A stretch of 64,000 nucleotides of DNA from assembly GCA_003254885.1 (NCBI GenBank), contig QANT01009321.1, forward strand, positions 1 through 64,000. Reading direction: 5' to 3'. The position numbers and the translations under genes were made by a program. Positions 32,914 to 44,147 of this stretch are shown piece by piece. Below the pieces are notes generated by a model, which was not told the DNA's origin, made no database searches, and saw nothing but the letters and a program-made list of their open reading frames with translations. This stretch comes from Purshia tridentata (taxonomy: Eukaryota > Streptophyta > Magnoliopsida > Rosales > Rosaceae). The first letter of the stretch is position 1. Every line of letters begins with the position of its first letter.

Positions 32914-35900
32914 TCAGTTCATAGGGATATTCCACTCATTATGAATGGAAGAAGCCAAGCAGCCAGCCCTAGGAGTGATAGAAGCCATTCTACATGTAAT
33001 TGAGTCCATAATTGCATTCAGCACATATGCAGCAGGCCTGACTTCATTTCTGAAAATCCGGTTGTTTCTTTCACTCCAGATTGAGTAGACCGCCGTGGAG
33101 AGGCAAAGCTTCTTAATGATAGCATGAGGATGCTTACCTTTCCAATTAGCCGCAGCAAAAGTAATCAAATGAGGCCAGGTTAAGTGAAGACTTATATCTC
33201 CACATTTGGTCATCAGCCGCATCCAAATGAAGTTGCTATAAGAGCACTCAAAGAAAAGGTGATTATGAGACTCCGGAGCCCTCTTACAAAGAGCACATAC
33301 CATATCAATATTCCTAGTATAGGCCTGGAGACGATCCTTAGTAGCTAAACGCTGCCATATAGTTAGCCATAAAATAAAGCTCATTCGGGGGATATTGTGG
33401 CTAGACCATACCAGTTTGTACCAAGGGACAATAGGACGATGGCGTCTAATGCTTTCCCAAGTTGTAGCCACTGAGTAGATACTCGTAGAGGATGGCAGCC
33501 ACTTAATACAATCAGGATGCTCAGAATTGGGTAAGTACATCGGCATAGACTCCTTAATCTCAATCAACTCCGGGGAATTCGCAACGGGCCAGCTCTAAGT
33601 GTTATTGCAAATGATATCACTTACCAAAGCATTGGCAGGAAGACCAGAATCATAGATAACCCTCTCGCTCCAAGTAGAAGCAATAGGGCCACTAGGATGC
33701 CACCAATCAAACCAAAGAGAAGTGTTAGTTCCATTCGCAACCCTATGAGTAACAAAAGGTCTAGTGGTAAGCCTTGATCCATTTTGTCCAAAAATTATCC
33801 TGCCTCGACACAACATACCAAAGGTGTCTCATCATTAACGACTTGTTCCATATAGAGAGGTCCTTAATTCCAAGACCTCCTTCCTTTTTAGGGCTACAAA
33901 CATTAGCCCAAGCAACTTTGGCACCTTTTGAATGTGCATCAGACCCCGTCCATAAGAAAGCCCTTAGTTTCTGCTCAATGCACAAAAGAACCTTCTTTGG
34001 AAGCATAAGGTGAGTAGCCCAAAAAATATGCATGCTAGATAGGACAGAAATGATCAATTAAAGACGCCCCGAATAAGAGAGGGTTTTGTTTCTCCAAGAG
34101 TTAATTCTAGCAGCCCCTCGATCAATAAGAATATTACAATCTCTTACCCGGAGCTTGGAGGAGATAATTGGAATGCCAAGATACCTAATGGGAATTGCAC
34201 CCACGGGATAGTTAAATCCTTCAATAAGGAGCTGTTGCACCATATCCGGAATACCAACCATGAAAAGGTTACTCTTAAGGGGATTGGCCTTGAGGACTGA
34301 TAGCTCCTCAAACTTATGTAATGATTCCCTAAGTGTAGTAGCGGAAGCAATATCCCCCTAACAAAGCATAATTAGGTCATCGGCAAAGCAAAGGTGTGTA
34401 AGCTTGATCTTATCACATTTCCCAAAAAATTTGAAGTTGGGATTCAAGCTCACCTTACGGGCAATTAATAAGGACATAATTTCCATAGTAATAACAAATA
34501 AATAAGTTGACATAGGATCACCTTGACGGATGCCACGCTTGCTAGGGAAGTAACCTGCCAACTCGCCATTAACCGAAATGGAAAAAGAAGGGGTGGAGAT
34601 GCATTCCTTAATCCAATTAATCATGACTTGAGGAAACTTGAAGGCAGCCAATGAGTGAAGTAGAAACTCCTAATCCAACATATCATAAGCTTTCATAATG
34701 TCAACCTTAAGAGCACACCTTGGAGACTCAGAATTCTTGTGGAAATCTCTAAAAAGCTCCTGCACAAGGAGGATATTATCACCAATACGGCGCCCTAGAA
34801 CAAAGGCGGTCTGATTTTAACTAATAATGGAGGGAAGCACTACCCTAATTCGGTTGGCAATAACTTTGGTGATGATTTTATACAAAGTATTGCAACAAGA
34901 AATAGGGCGAAAGTCACTTAGCTTGGTAGGGTTGTAAACCTTTGGAATAAGAGTAACTGAGGTGGCATTGATCTCCTTAAGTAACCGACTTGAAGTGAAA
35001 AATCCCTCCCCACAATGCTCCAAGAATGCTTGAAAAAGTGTCCATTGAAGCCATGAGGGCCCCGGGCCTTATTAGAATGCAAGGAAAAACAAACATCTCG
35101 AATTTCCTCCATAGACACCTCACCACTCAAAAGAGATGCATAATCATCAGAAATATCATTTTCCACCAAATCACTAACCACTTGAGCTCGCTCAAGACTA
35201 GGAGAGCTAGAAGGACCCCATAGGTGTTGGAAATAATTAACGACTTTGGTCTTGATGTTGGCACTCCCTTCTACTAAAGTACTGTCCTCTCTCCGAATAG
35301 ATGTGATCTTATTAATGTTCCTCCTAGCTGTGACAGATTTGTGGAAGAAGGACAAATTTTTATCCCCAAGATCAAGCCATTGAATCCTTGACTTTTGTCT
35401 AAAAAAGCTCTCCTCCATCTGCAAGGCATCGGTGTACTCCTTAATGAACACCTTTTCTTGACATTTAGCAGAGAGATCATAAGGCCTAGAATCAATGAGC
35501 TTCTGGCAAGAGTCAAGAGCCTCTTTAGTGGAAATAACCTTTTGAGAGATATCTCCAATCTGCACCCTATTGAGCTTCTTAAGCTCACCTTTAAGAATTT
35601 TGAGCTTCTTGGCAATCTGAAATTAGAATGACCCCCGAATTTCCATGTTCCAACAAAGAGCCACAAGGGGAAGGAAATCCTCCATGTTTGTTAGAAAATT
35701 AAAGAACTTAAACGGACGATTAACACGAGCAAAGTTAAGCCCAATATCAACCAAACAAGGGCTATGATCTGAGCAACTAAGAGGGAGGAATTTAGCACAA
35801 GATCTATTGAATTTGGTACACCAAGCATCATTAACCAAAATTCTATCCAACTTCTTAGAAATAGACTTCGTAGTGGTTTGCTTATTATTCCAAGTGAACA

Positions 35901-36450
35901 TAAGGCCAGTAAAGCGAAAATCATCAAGTTCAGCCTTTTGGATAAGGCTATCAAACTCCTTCATGGCACAAGTCATCCTACCATTATAATCAGCCACCTC
36001 ATTAGTATGTCTACACACATTGAAGTCCCCAAGGACAACCCAAGGCTGATTGCAAACCATTCTAGCAAGAAAGAGCAAGTTCCTCCACAAATTCGAACGA
36101 CAATTAACATCATTAGAGCCATAAACAAAGGAAGCAAAGAAATCAACATTAGATTCAATATGGTGCACCCTTACATTAATAACCTGATCCGTTTCCTCCA
36201 TCTTAAAAACACTAAAAATGAGAGGATTCCAAGCAATCCAAATTCTACCACCCCTATGCGAATTGTAATTGTTAATCACATTCCAATCCTTAAAAATAGC
36301 ATTTGCCACTTTGTCTTTATTATTTTCACACACTCTAGTCTCCACAAGGCCAATAAGAGATAATCCATTCTCCTTAATAAGTTTCCTAACATCAGCTTGT
36401 TTAGGGGAGGAGTTTAAACCCCTAACATTCCAACAAACAAATTTGATCAT
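32914..36450 (-). pseudogene. LINE ORF2: endonuclease and reverse transcriptase polyprotein, broken
   Basis: The open part 36450-35623 (275 codons) is an AP-type endonuclease: VCWNVRGLN at the start, LVETRV, WVVLGDFNV, and SDHSPCLVD at the end, the residues that nick target DNA in LINE insertion. The frame then crosses a stop into 35565-34918 (LDLGDKNLSFFHK, NKARGPHGFNGHFFK) and shifts frame near 35.03 kb. The reverse transcriptase continues at 35023-34817 (VTLIPKV, DFRPISCCN), 34651-34358 (RGIRQGDP and the catalytic FADD box), 34261-34058 and 34057-33761. After another shift near 33.78 kb, 33816-33595 and 33567-32914 give a zf-RVT-like end (CALCKRAPESHNHLFFEC). At least six in-frame stops are present. 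Order and motifs match plant L1-type LINEs. Confidence 0.88.
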
Positions 36451-36497
36451 TGAGAAGAATTGGAGGAGGTACCTAGGCTGGATTTGCCCTTCTTAGC

Positions 36498-37595
36498 CTA
36501 ATTTTTCTTAACTTTCTTCTTTTTCTTCTTGGATGAAGATTTCCCAGCCCCCAACGTGGCTCCATCAATATTCTTCCCTAACAATTTGCTCGGCCAAAGA
36601 GACCTATCTGGAGAAGTTATGTTAGGTTCACTATCACTATCTGAATTCTCAACATCAAGAGCACGGAAAGAGTTGAGAGAGTTGATCAAGGGGGCTGGAG
36701 ATGGGGGTTCACACTCCAAATGAACCACACCCAACTTGGAATTCCTCTCAAAATTGCGCACAGCTCCAATAACCTCAATCGGATTGATAATTTTAGGCCA
36801 GCCATGCTTCTCCACATTTTTACCACTACTTCGATTCTCAATGACACTATTGGCAGCATGTTCCTCATTTGAGTGAGAGAGCTCATTTCCAGTTTTCTTT
36901 TTGACCCACATCATAGGTTTGGAATCTGTTTTACAACTTCTCGTAGTGTGCCCAAACGATTTACAAAGAGTGCAAATTTTAGGTCTCCATGGGTAATCAA
37001 CAATAATCTCAATAGAAGAGGGGGGCATACCCGGTTCACCAATCTGCTGCACCAAATCAAATGAGTCAATTAACTCACTATTAGCATCTACCTCAACACA
37101 AACTCTAGCAAAAGAAATTCTTTTGCAATTTTCAGTAAGCCCATCAATATAGAGTGGTTTTCCCATGGCACTAGCAATGTAGCTTAACCCTTTGGCAGTC
37201 CAATATTCATGAGGGATGTTGTAGAGCTTGACCCATAAGGGGATCTTGGAGTGGGACTCTTTAGTGAGCAATAGACCTGGCTACCATCGTTTGAGAAATA
37301 AAGGCTTCCCAGCAAAAAGCCAAGGGCCAACTTCAAGAATCATGGAGCAAGATTCATCCTTATTGAACTTGAAAAAATAAAAGCCATTATCGTTGGCTAG
37401 AACCTCAAGTAAGCCTTTGCTGCCCTAAACCTTGTGAGCAAGAGTGTTAATGGCTGAGAAAGGGAGCTTTTTTTCCACCATGTAGCCAACTAGACAATTT
37501 TCCCAGATTTTGTAACCCTCAAGAGCCACTTCAAGAGCAGGAGAAACCATCCTTCTACCACCATCAGAGGAGGGTTGATGGAAACTGAGTTTCAT
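36498..37595 (-). pseudogene. LINE ORF1: DUF4283 and zinc-knuckle nucleic-acid-binding protein, broken
   Basis: The frame starts at a Met codon at 37595 and stays in phase to the stop at 36498, but two TAG codons (37427-37425 and 37283-37281) interrupt it; the downstream 257 codons (37271-36498) are open. The N-terminal half (FSAINTLAHKV, GLLEVLANDNGFYFFKF, IPLWVKLYNIPHEYW) matches the DUF4283 domain of plant LINE ORF1 proteins. A CCHC zinc knuckle follows (CTLCKSFGHTTRSC). The C-terminus is lysine-rich (KKKKKKVKKN). ORF1 proteins bind element RNA. ORF2 starts 47 bp further on. Confidence 0.85.
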
Positions 37596-38044
37596 GGGCG
37601 GGTGGGGAAGGTTCCCATTTCCTAGGGCTGCTTAGCAGTAGTTTAGAGGTTTAGGTGGCTGGAAATAGGTAGCTCCATTTGAAATTTTAGCCTCAGCATG
37701 GCCAGCTTGCACCCCCAAATTAGGAAAGATTCCTTTTGTCACATGTGATGCCTTAGAATGCAGCTAATCAGAAGTGATAGTGACTAGCTGTTCATGGGGG
37801 GAAGGACCAAAATTTGGGCACGTTCCCATCAGCTCATGCAAAGTCAAACCCATGTGGGCAGCATTGCTTATACCAGCGGACAAAATAGAAGCACAATCTG
37901 TGCTATTAACCATTGGATAAAGAGGGGAGCTAGGTTTCTGAACGTTGGAAAGAGCATGAGACCCCGCATGGGCAAAAGGAAAAGGTAAAAGCTCCTCACC
38001 TTATTCAGCTTGCTACTGATGTGAGCAAGAACTTTGCTAGAGCA

Positions 38045-39361
38045 CCATGCATTCTTAACACCTAAAGTGGTCCATTTAGGCTAGAATGTTAATCCAAACA
38101 AGAAAAAGTGCCTCCTCATGTCTTTATGGATAACCGGGCACGTTTTGGTACAGTTGAAACGAAACTAGATTGAGTGCCCACCGAAATGATGTCTTCGTCC
38201 GTTCTTACCCAAAAAAGGTGCTTTTTCAGGGCTAGAACGCTAATTTAAGCACGAGAAAGTGCTTATCCATATCTTTCTTGCCAACCGGGCACGTTTTGGT
38301 GGAAATTGCATGAAGTTGGACTGAGCACGCACCGAACTGATCTGTTCGTTACTTCTAAAAACGAAATGTGCTACTCTAGGGCTAGGATGCTAATCCAAGC
38401 ATCAGAAAAGCGCTTCCCCATGTCTTTTTTGCCAACCGATAACGTTTTGGTGCAACTTGAACCAAATTGTACCGAGTGTGCACCGAAACGACGTTTTCGT
38501 TCCTTCATAACTCCTAAAGTGATTCCTGTGGTCTAGCACGCTAATCGAGACATTAGAGAGTGCTTCCTCATCCCTTTCTTGCCAACCGAGTATGTTTTGG
38601 TGCAACTTTGACTAAGTTGGACTAAGTATACAACGAAAAGACACTTTTGTTCCATCCTAACACGAAATGTGTTTCTTTTAGGCTTAGAACTCTAACCCAA
38701 GCATGAGAAAGTGCATCCATATGTCGTTTTGTTGCTACGTTAGCCAAATTTGACCTTTAATGTTCACCGAAACCATGTACTCGTGCATTCTTAGCATCTA
38801 AAGTAGTTCATTAGGGCTAGAACGCTAATCCACACACGAGATAGTGGTTCCCACGTGTTTCTTGTCAACCGAGCACGTTTTGGTGCAACTTTAACCGAAC
38901 TGGACTAAATGCGCACTGAAATGACGTATTCGTGCACTCTCAGCACCCAAAGTTGTTCTCTCAGGCGTGCATGGTAATCGAGACATGAGAAAGTGCTTCC
39001 CCACGTCTTTCTTGTCAACCGGGAACGTTTTGGTGTAAATTCAACCAAATTGGACTCTGTGCACACCGAAATGACCTTTTCGTGCATTCTTAAGACCTAA
39101 AGTGGTTCTTTTTGGACGAATTTGGACTGACTATGCACTGAAATGATGTCTTTGTACATTCTTAACACCTAAAGTGGCTCCTTAGGGCTAGCACGCAAAT
39201 CGAGAAATGAGAAAGTGCTTCCTCATGTCTTTTTTACCAACCAAGCACGTTTTGTTGCAATTTAGACGAAAGCATGCACCGAAATGACCTTTGAGTTCAT
39301 TCTTAACACGGAATGTGCTTCTTGAGGGCTAGAACATTAGGCCAAGCATGAGAATGTGCTT
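38045..39361. repeat. Satellite block 3 (family A)
   Basis: About 1.3 kb of the same satellite lie between the LINE and the Gypsy element, in normal monomer order. The block ends with TGCTT (39357-39361), the left target duplication of the Gypsy insertion. Frames 38306-38536 (plus), 38402-38605 and 38905-39087 (minus) are repeat readings. Confidence 0.9.
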
Positions 39362-41120
39362 TGTTAGTAAAAATTATTTAATTATTTACTCGCAAGTGAA
39401 TGAGTCTATAGTATAGACGGCACTTAACGAGGTCGATCCTCAAGGAATGTTATGTGGATTTACTAGTTTAAACCTTTAAGCTATCCTAGCTTAGAAAGAT
39501 TGATTAGTTGATTTTTTTTAGGTTTACTTGACTAGAAGAAAATAAACAAAGTAAAACTAGAGAAATTTAGATGCAAGAATTAAAAATAAATAAAAGAGCA
39601 ATAATTTAAAAGACTAGAAAGTAAGTGCAATAATTAAAAAGAAATAACATAGCAATAATTTAAAGACAAGAAAGTAAGCGCAATAATTAAAAAGAAATAA
39701 AATAGTAATAATTTAAAGACAAGAAAGTAAGTGCAATAATTAAAAAGAAATAAAATAACAATAATTTAAAGACCAGAGCTTGAACAAGGGTATAAACACC
39801 AAGGTTAAAGTTCCACACCACCATAATTATTATTCTAGTAAATTTCTTAGCAATTTCCCACATAAGAGGGCACTTAAGAGTCAACTTGATGCCCTCATCC
39901 AATAATATTTACATTTTAAGCTCTAAATTAAATAATTGTATGGTAGATATTGTTCTTGCTTAAAAACTATGAACTTTAAGCAACCCAAGTGAACCAAAAC
40001 TAAGGAACAACTAGAGTTCAAAGAGTTTATATTAAAACAATTGATTACAAAGCAAAAATGTAGAAAGAATTTCTAACTACACATGATAAAAGATATCAAG
40101 GGTGAAAAATTAATTCTTTCTCATTTTATGAACAAAATCTAGAATTTGTAAGATCTAAATGGTGGGAAATCAACTAAAGGAAACTTTACTTGATAATTTT
40201 CATGGTGGTGCTTCCTGTGAGGGGGTTTAGTGATCACCCATGAGTATTAAACTAAAATGAAAGGGAGAAGATGAAATAAATGACATTTAAACTAGACAAA
40301 AGTAAATAAAATAATAACTTAGAAGTAAATAAATAAATAAAAGAAGGAGTAGAAGAAGAGAGACATGAAAATTAAACTTTCATTGCAATAATTTAAAAGT
40401 GTAAGAACAATGTATTAAAACTTCCTATTCTCTCTAACAAAATAGCCAAAGAGGAATTGAGAGAAATCCTAGGAGAATACTAAAAAAGATAACAAAAATA
40501 AAAATGAGGTAGGGATCCTCAAATGTGAGCTAAAGGTTTCCTTAAATAGGCAAATACTAGGGTTTGAGAGGAAGTTTCTAGGAAATTACATCATAAAATA
40601 TCTAAGGCCAAAAGACATGTGTCAGCAATTTATGGTGACACCATTTACACAAGAGAAGGTGGATGACAACCATGAAAATGTTGTCATCATGCCATGTGTC
40701 ACAATATGATTTACTGAGAGAAGAAATGGGCTTTGCATGTTTGGGTTTCTTCAATTTCATTTGGGCTCCTTCAATTTCCTTTGGGCTCCTTCAACTTCCT
40801 TTGAGCTCCTTCAATTTCCTTTGAGCTCCTTCAACTTCCTTTGTTTTTGGGCCTTTGAGTTTAAACACAAACCTTCAAAATAAAAGAACTTATTTAAAAC
40901 TCACACAATTAAAAAAACAAACTTAAATAAAAACCCAAAAAAATTTAAATTACACTAATAAATAAAACTAATTAAAATTTAAAAGATAGGTAAAAACTAC
41001 TAATGCTTACTAATTAACAAAAATATTTAAAATAAGTATTAAAATACGAAGGAAGTTAAACCACAAGGACTAAAATATATGATTTGAAGGTTAAATAAAT
41101 GCTATAAAATGATCTCAACA
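39362..41120 (-). repeat. 3' LTR of the Gypsy element (1,759 bp)
   Basis: This is TG...CA-bounded. It contains three A-rich units of about 54 bp ('aagaaagtaagtgcaataatt', 39608-39770) and five 20-bp units 'cttcaatttcctttgggctc' (40749-40843). A TATA-like ctatttaagg on the minus strand lies at about 40541-40551. It is very similar to the other LTR throughout, with scattered substitutions and small indels. Confidence 0.92.
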
Positions 41121-42779
41121 AATACCCCCAAACCTACATTTTGGTAATCCTCGAGCAAAAACTAATAAAAAGAAATTGACTACTTAAATTTTTCTCAGAG
41201 AAATTCTTTTATTCAAATGTAACAACCTTAAAAGTTACATGCCATCTATCCAAATATTCAAGCATGCCCTTAGAAAAATGAATAAGAGATCAAATATTAT
41301 TTAAGTGATAAAATCATTCTAAAGATTCTAAACTCAAAGTTTTTGTGTGCAAAGCCAATCATAAATACAAATTTTCATTTTCAAGTAAAATAGGGATTAA
41401 GCCACCATTGAAATTTTCGTTTTGACTTCAAATCTCACAAGGTAGACTACTCACAATTAAAGCACACAGAGATAGGTTGACTATTTTCTCTCAAGCTATA
41501 TGTGAGTATGAGTAAGTGCAAACAAATGACTCACATATATATCATGAAGAACGCATATTATAGAGAAAAACAAGATCTCATGAGAGGAAATCAATTAAAT
41601 GAAAATGTTTGAATCAAGCACTTTAGTTCCTATGCATTCTTTTTCCACATTTTAACCAAACTTTTCCCTAGATCAAATAGGACTTTTATTAGCTTGTAAT
41701 GAAAGGCTAAAGTGGAGAAAGTGAGACTTTTCCCGGAAGGTTTATTTGCAAGTAAAATGAAACTAAGGCATTCTTTTTCTTGTTTCTTTTCTCTTCTTCT
41801 CTTCTCTTCTCTTTTTTTTTTTTTAAAGAGATAAAATCATAAGAAAAGTATTTAATGCCCTAATGCTAATATATATACATTCTTAAACTTCTTGGAAAAA
41901 ATTGAATTTAAGTGAACAAAAGAAAGAAACCAAAATGAAGGCTCAAAAAGGGTACTAGTGAAAAAAAATTTATTTAAAGAAAGGTGGATGGCTAGAAAGG
42001 CTCAAAGTTAAACAAAAATGGCCTAAAATCATTTCTTAGGTTGAGTTATAGCTACTATGCTTCAACTGAACTAAAGGAACTTCAAGTGCAATAATTCAAA
42101 ATTTAATGACATTTTCAAGAAATTTGATTAAACAAGAAAGAATAATGAGATCATCAACGATATAATATGGACCCAATAAAAGTTTAAAGATAAATGTATA
42201 TCACTCAACAAAACTAGAATGGCTCAAAACTCACTAGGGTCAAGTCTCCACTATTTTTCTTTAGGTTTTTCAATTCAAATTTCACTCATTAATTTCAAAA
42301 TGCATTTATTGGCTCAAGTGAAAATATTTTCTGAGTTCGGAAATGAAGAATGATTCTAACATTTAAATAATATGAAATCTCATGATAAATAATTCTCTTT
42401 GCATGCTAAAATGTTGAAGAAGACTCTCATGTTATTTCTAGAGTTTAAACATTGAATATAAGAAAATCAATCTCATCATGGTGAAGCACTCAATACAAAG
42501 ACAAAACAAAATTTTTTTTTTGTTTTAAAAATCAAGTAAAATTCTAAAACTCTACCCCCAAACCTAAATCAAACATTGTCCTCAATGTGTTAAAAGAATG
42601 AACAAGACAATGACAAGAATTAAGATGAGAAAGAAGGATAGAAAAGACTACCTGAATGAAGACTCCTCCAAAAATCAGAAATTATCGCCAATGAAGAATA
42701 TAAACAAATGATAGATAATTCCATAAATAAATGAAGAGAGTTCACTACAAAAGAAAAATGACAAAACACTAAAGCAACA
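41121..42779 (-). other. Non-coding spacer between integrase and 3' LTR, with polypurine tract
   Basis: The minus strand adjoining the LTR reads taggtttgggggtatt, a polypurine-type primer site for plus-strand DNA synthesis (about 41121-41137). The rest is A-rich and has no open frame of note. Athila elements often carry an envelope-like gene here; none is visible. Confidence 0.65.
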
Positions 42780-44147
42780 TCAAACATGATAAACAGGGTC
42801 ACAAAGCAAGACTTCCTCAATATTAGAATTTGGGATTTCAAGAAATGGTTTTAATCTTTGACCATTAACTTTAAAAACATCACCATTTTTTGGATTCTCA
42901 ATTTCAATTGCTCCATGAGGAAAAACAGTTCGAACAAGGAAGGGACCAGTCCAACGAGACTTCAATTTTCCAGGAAAAAGATGCAAACGAGAATTATACA
43001 AGAGGATTCTTCAAGCTCATTCAATTGAAGTTTCCTATGAGTCCCTGCTTCATCTATGGAAAAATTGAACTGTTCTATGGCCCAAAATGCTCTATGTTCT
43101 AGTTCCACAGGTAAATGACATGCTTTCCCAAAAATTAAATGGTAAGGAGACATTCCAATTGGGGTTTTAAAAGTAGTTCTATAAGCCCACAAAGCGTCAA
43201 CAAGCCATAAAGACCAATCTTTACGGGAAGGGTTGACAGTTTTTTCTAAGATGTGCTTAATTTCCCTATTAGAAATCTCAACTTGACCACTTGTTTGGGG
43301 ATGGTATGGGGTGGCAACTCGATGGGTGACGTCATAGTTTTTCATTAATTGCTCAAATGGCTTATTGCAAAAATGTTTCCCACCATCACTAATAATAGCA
43401 CGTGGGGTCCCAAAACGAGTGAAAATATGGTCTTTTAAGAAACGGACCACTACCCTATGATCATTTGTTTTGCAAGCAATGGCCTCCACCCACTTGGAAA
43501 TCAACACCCACAAGGATATAAAGATTTCCAAAAGAATTAGGAAAAGGTCCCATAAAATCAATTCCCCAAACATCAAAAATCTCAACAACAAGAATTGGAT
43601 TTAAAGGCATCATGTTCCTCCTAGGTAGACTCCCTAATCTTTGACATCTCTCACAAGATTTGCAATAAACATGGGAATCATGAAAAAGGGAAGGCCAATA
43701 AAAACCACATTGAAGAATTTTGGCAACAGTTTTCTTAGTACTAAAATGACCTCCACAAGCATGGTCATGACAAAAGGAAATGATGTTGATTTGCTCATGA
43801 TTTGGAACACATTTTCTAATGATTTGATCAGGGCAATACTTAAACAAATAAGGATCATCCCAAAAATAATGCTTGACTCTAGCAAGAAATTTAGATTTGT
43901 CTTGTTTAGTCCAATGGGAGGGCATTTCATTAGTAACCAAAAATTTCATAATGTCCACATACCAAGGTGCTTGAGAAATAAGCATGAGTTGCTCATCGGA
44001 AAATGTTTCAGTGATAGGAATAGACTCCTCACTTGACTCAACTATTAACCGTGAAAGGTGATCGGCTACCACATTTTCGGACCCTTTTTTGTCAAGAATT
44101 TCAATGTCAAATTCTTGAAGCAATAAGATCCATCTGATTAGGCGGGG
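42780..44147 (-). pseudogene. Gypsy integrase region, with stop, frameshifts and a deletion
   Basis: The frame 44123-43461 follows the polymerase ORF after a TAG stop (44147-44145) in the same phase. It carries the integrase zinc-binding HHCC motif (HDHACGGHF, later CKSCERCQ) and GIDFMGPF with the first catalytic Asp. A frameshift near 43.5 kb moves the rest to 43591-42962: [20 protein letters not shown] (second Asp), [11 protein letters not shown] (Glu), [31 protein letters not shown]. At about 42995 the frame changes again to 43001-42780, which holds the C-terminal chromatin/DNA-binding region ([10 protein letters not shown]). The stretch normally found between ELEE and [11 protein letters not shown] in relatives is missing, so a deletion of roughly 100 bp accompanies this break. 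Integrase inserts element DNA into the host; this copy cannot work. Confidence 0.85.

Larger units (their letters stand above)
32705..38044 (-). mobile_element. Decayed LINE (L1-type non-LTR retrotransposon), full structure
   Basis: This element of about 5.3 kb on the minus strand has, in order, a 5' leader (37596-38044), ORF1 (37595-36498), ORF2 with endonuclease, reverse transcriptase and a C-terminal zf-RVT-like region (36450-32914), a 3' UTR, and a short poly-A tail (ten T on the plus strand, 32705-32714). It splits a satellite monomer: the left side ends 'accgaaatgacgc(t)' and the right side resumes 'ccatgcattcttaac', which are adjacent in neighbouring intact monomers. No target duplication is visible. 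Multiple stops and at least two frameshifts make it inactive. Confidence 0.9.
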
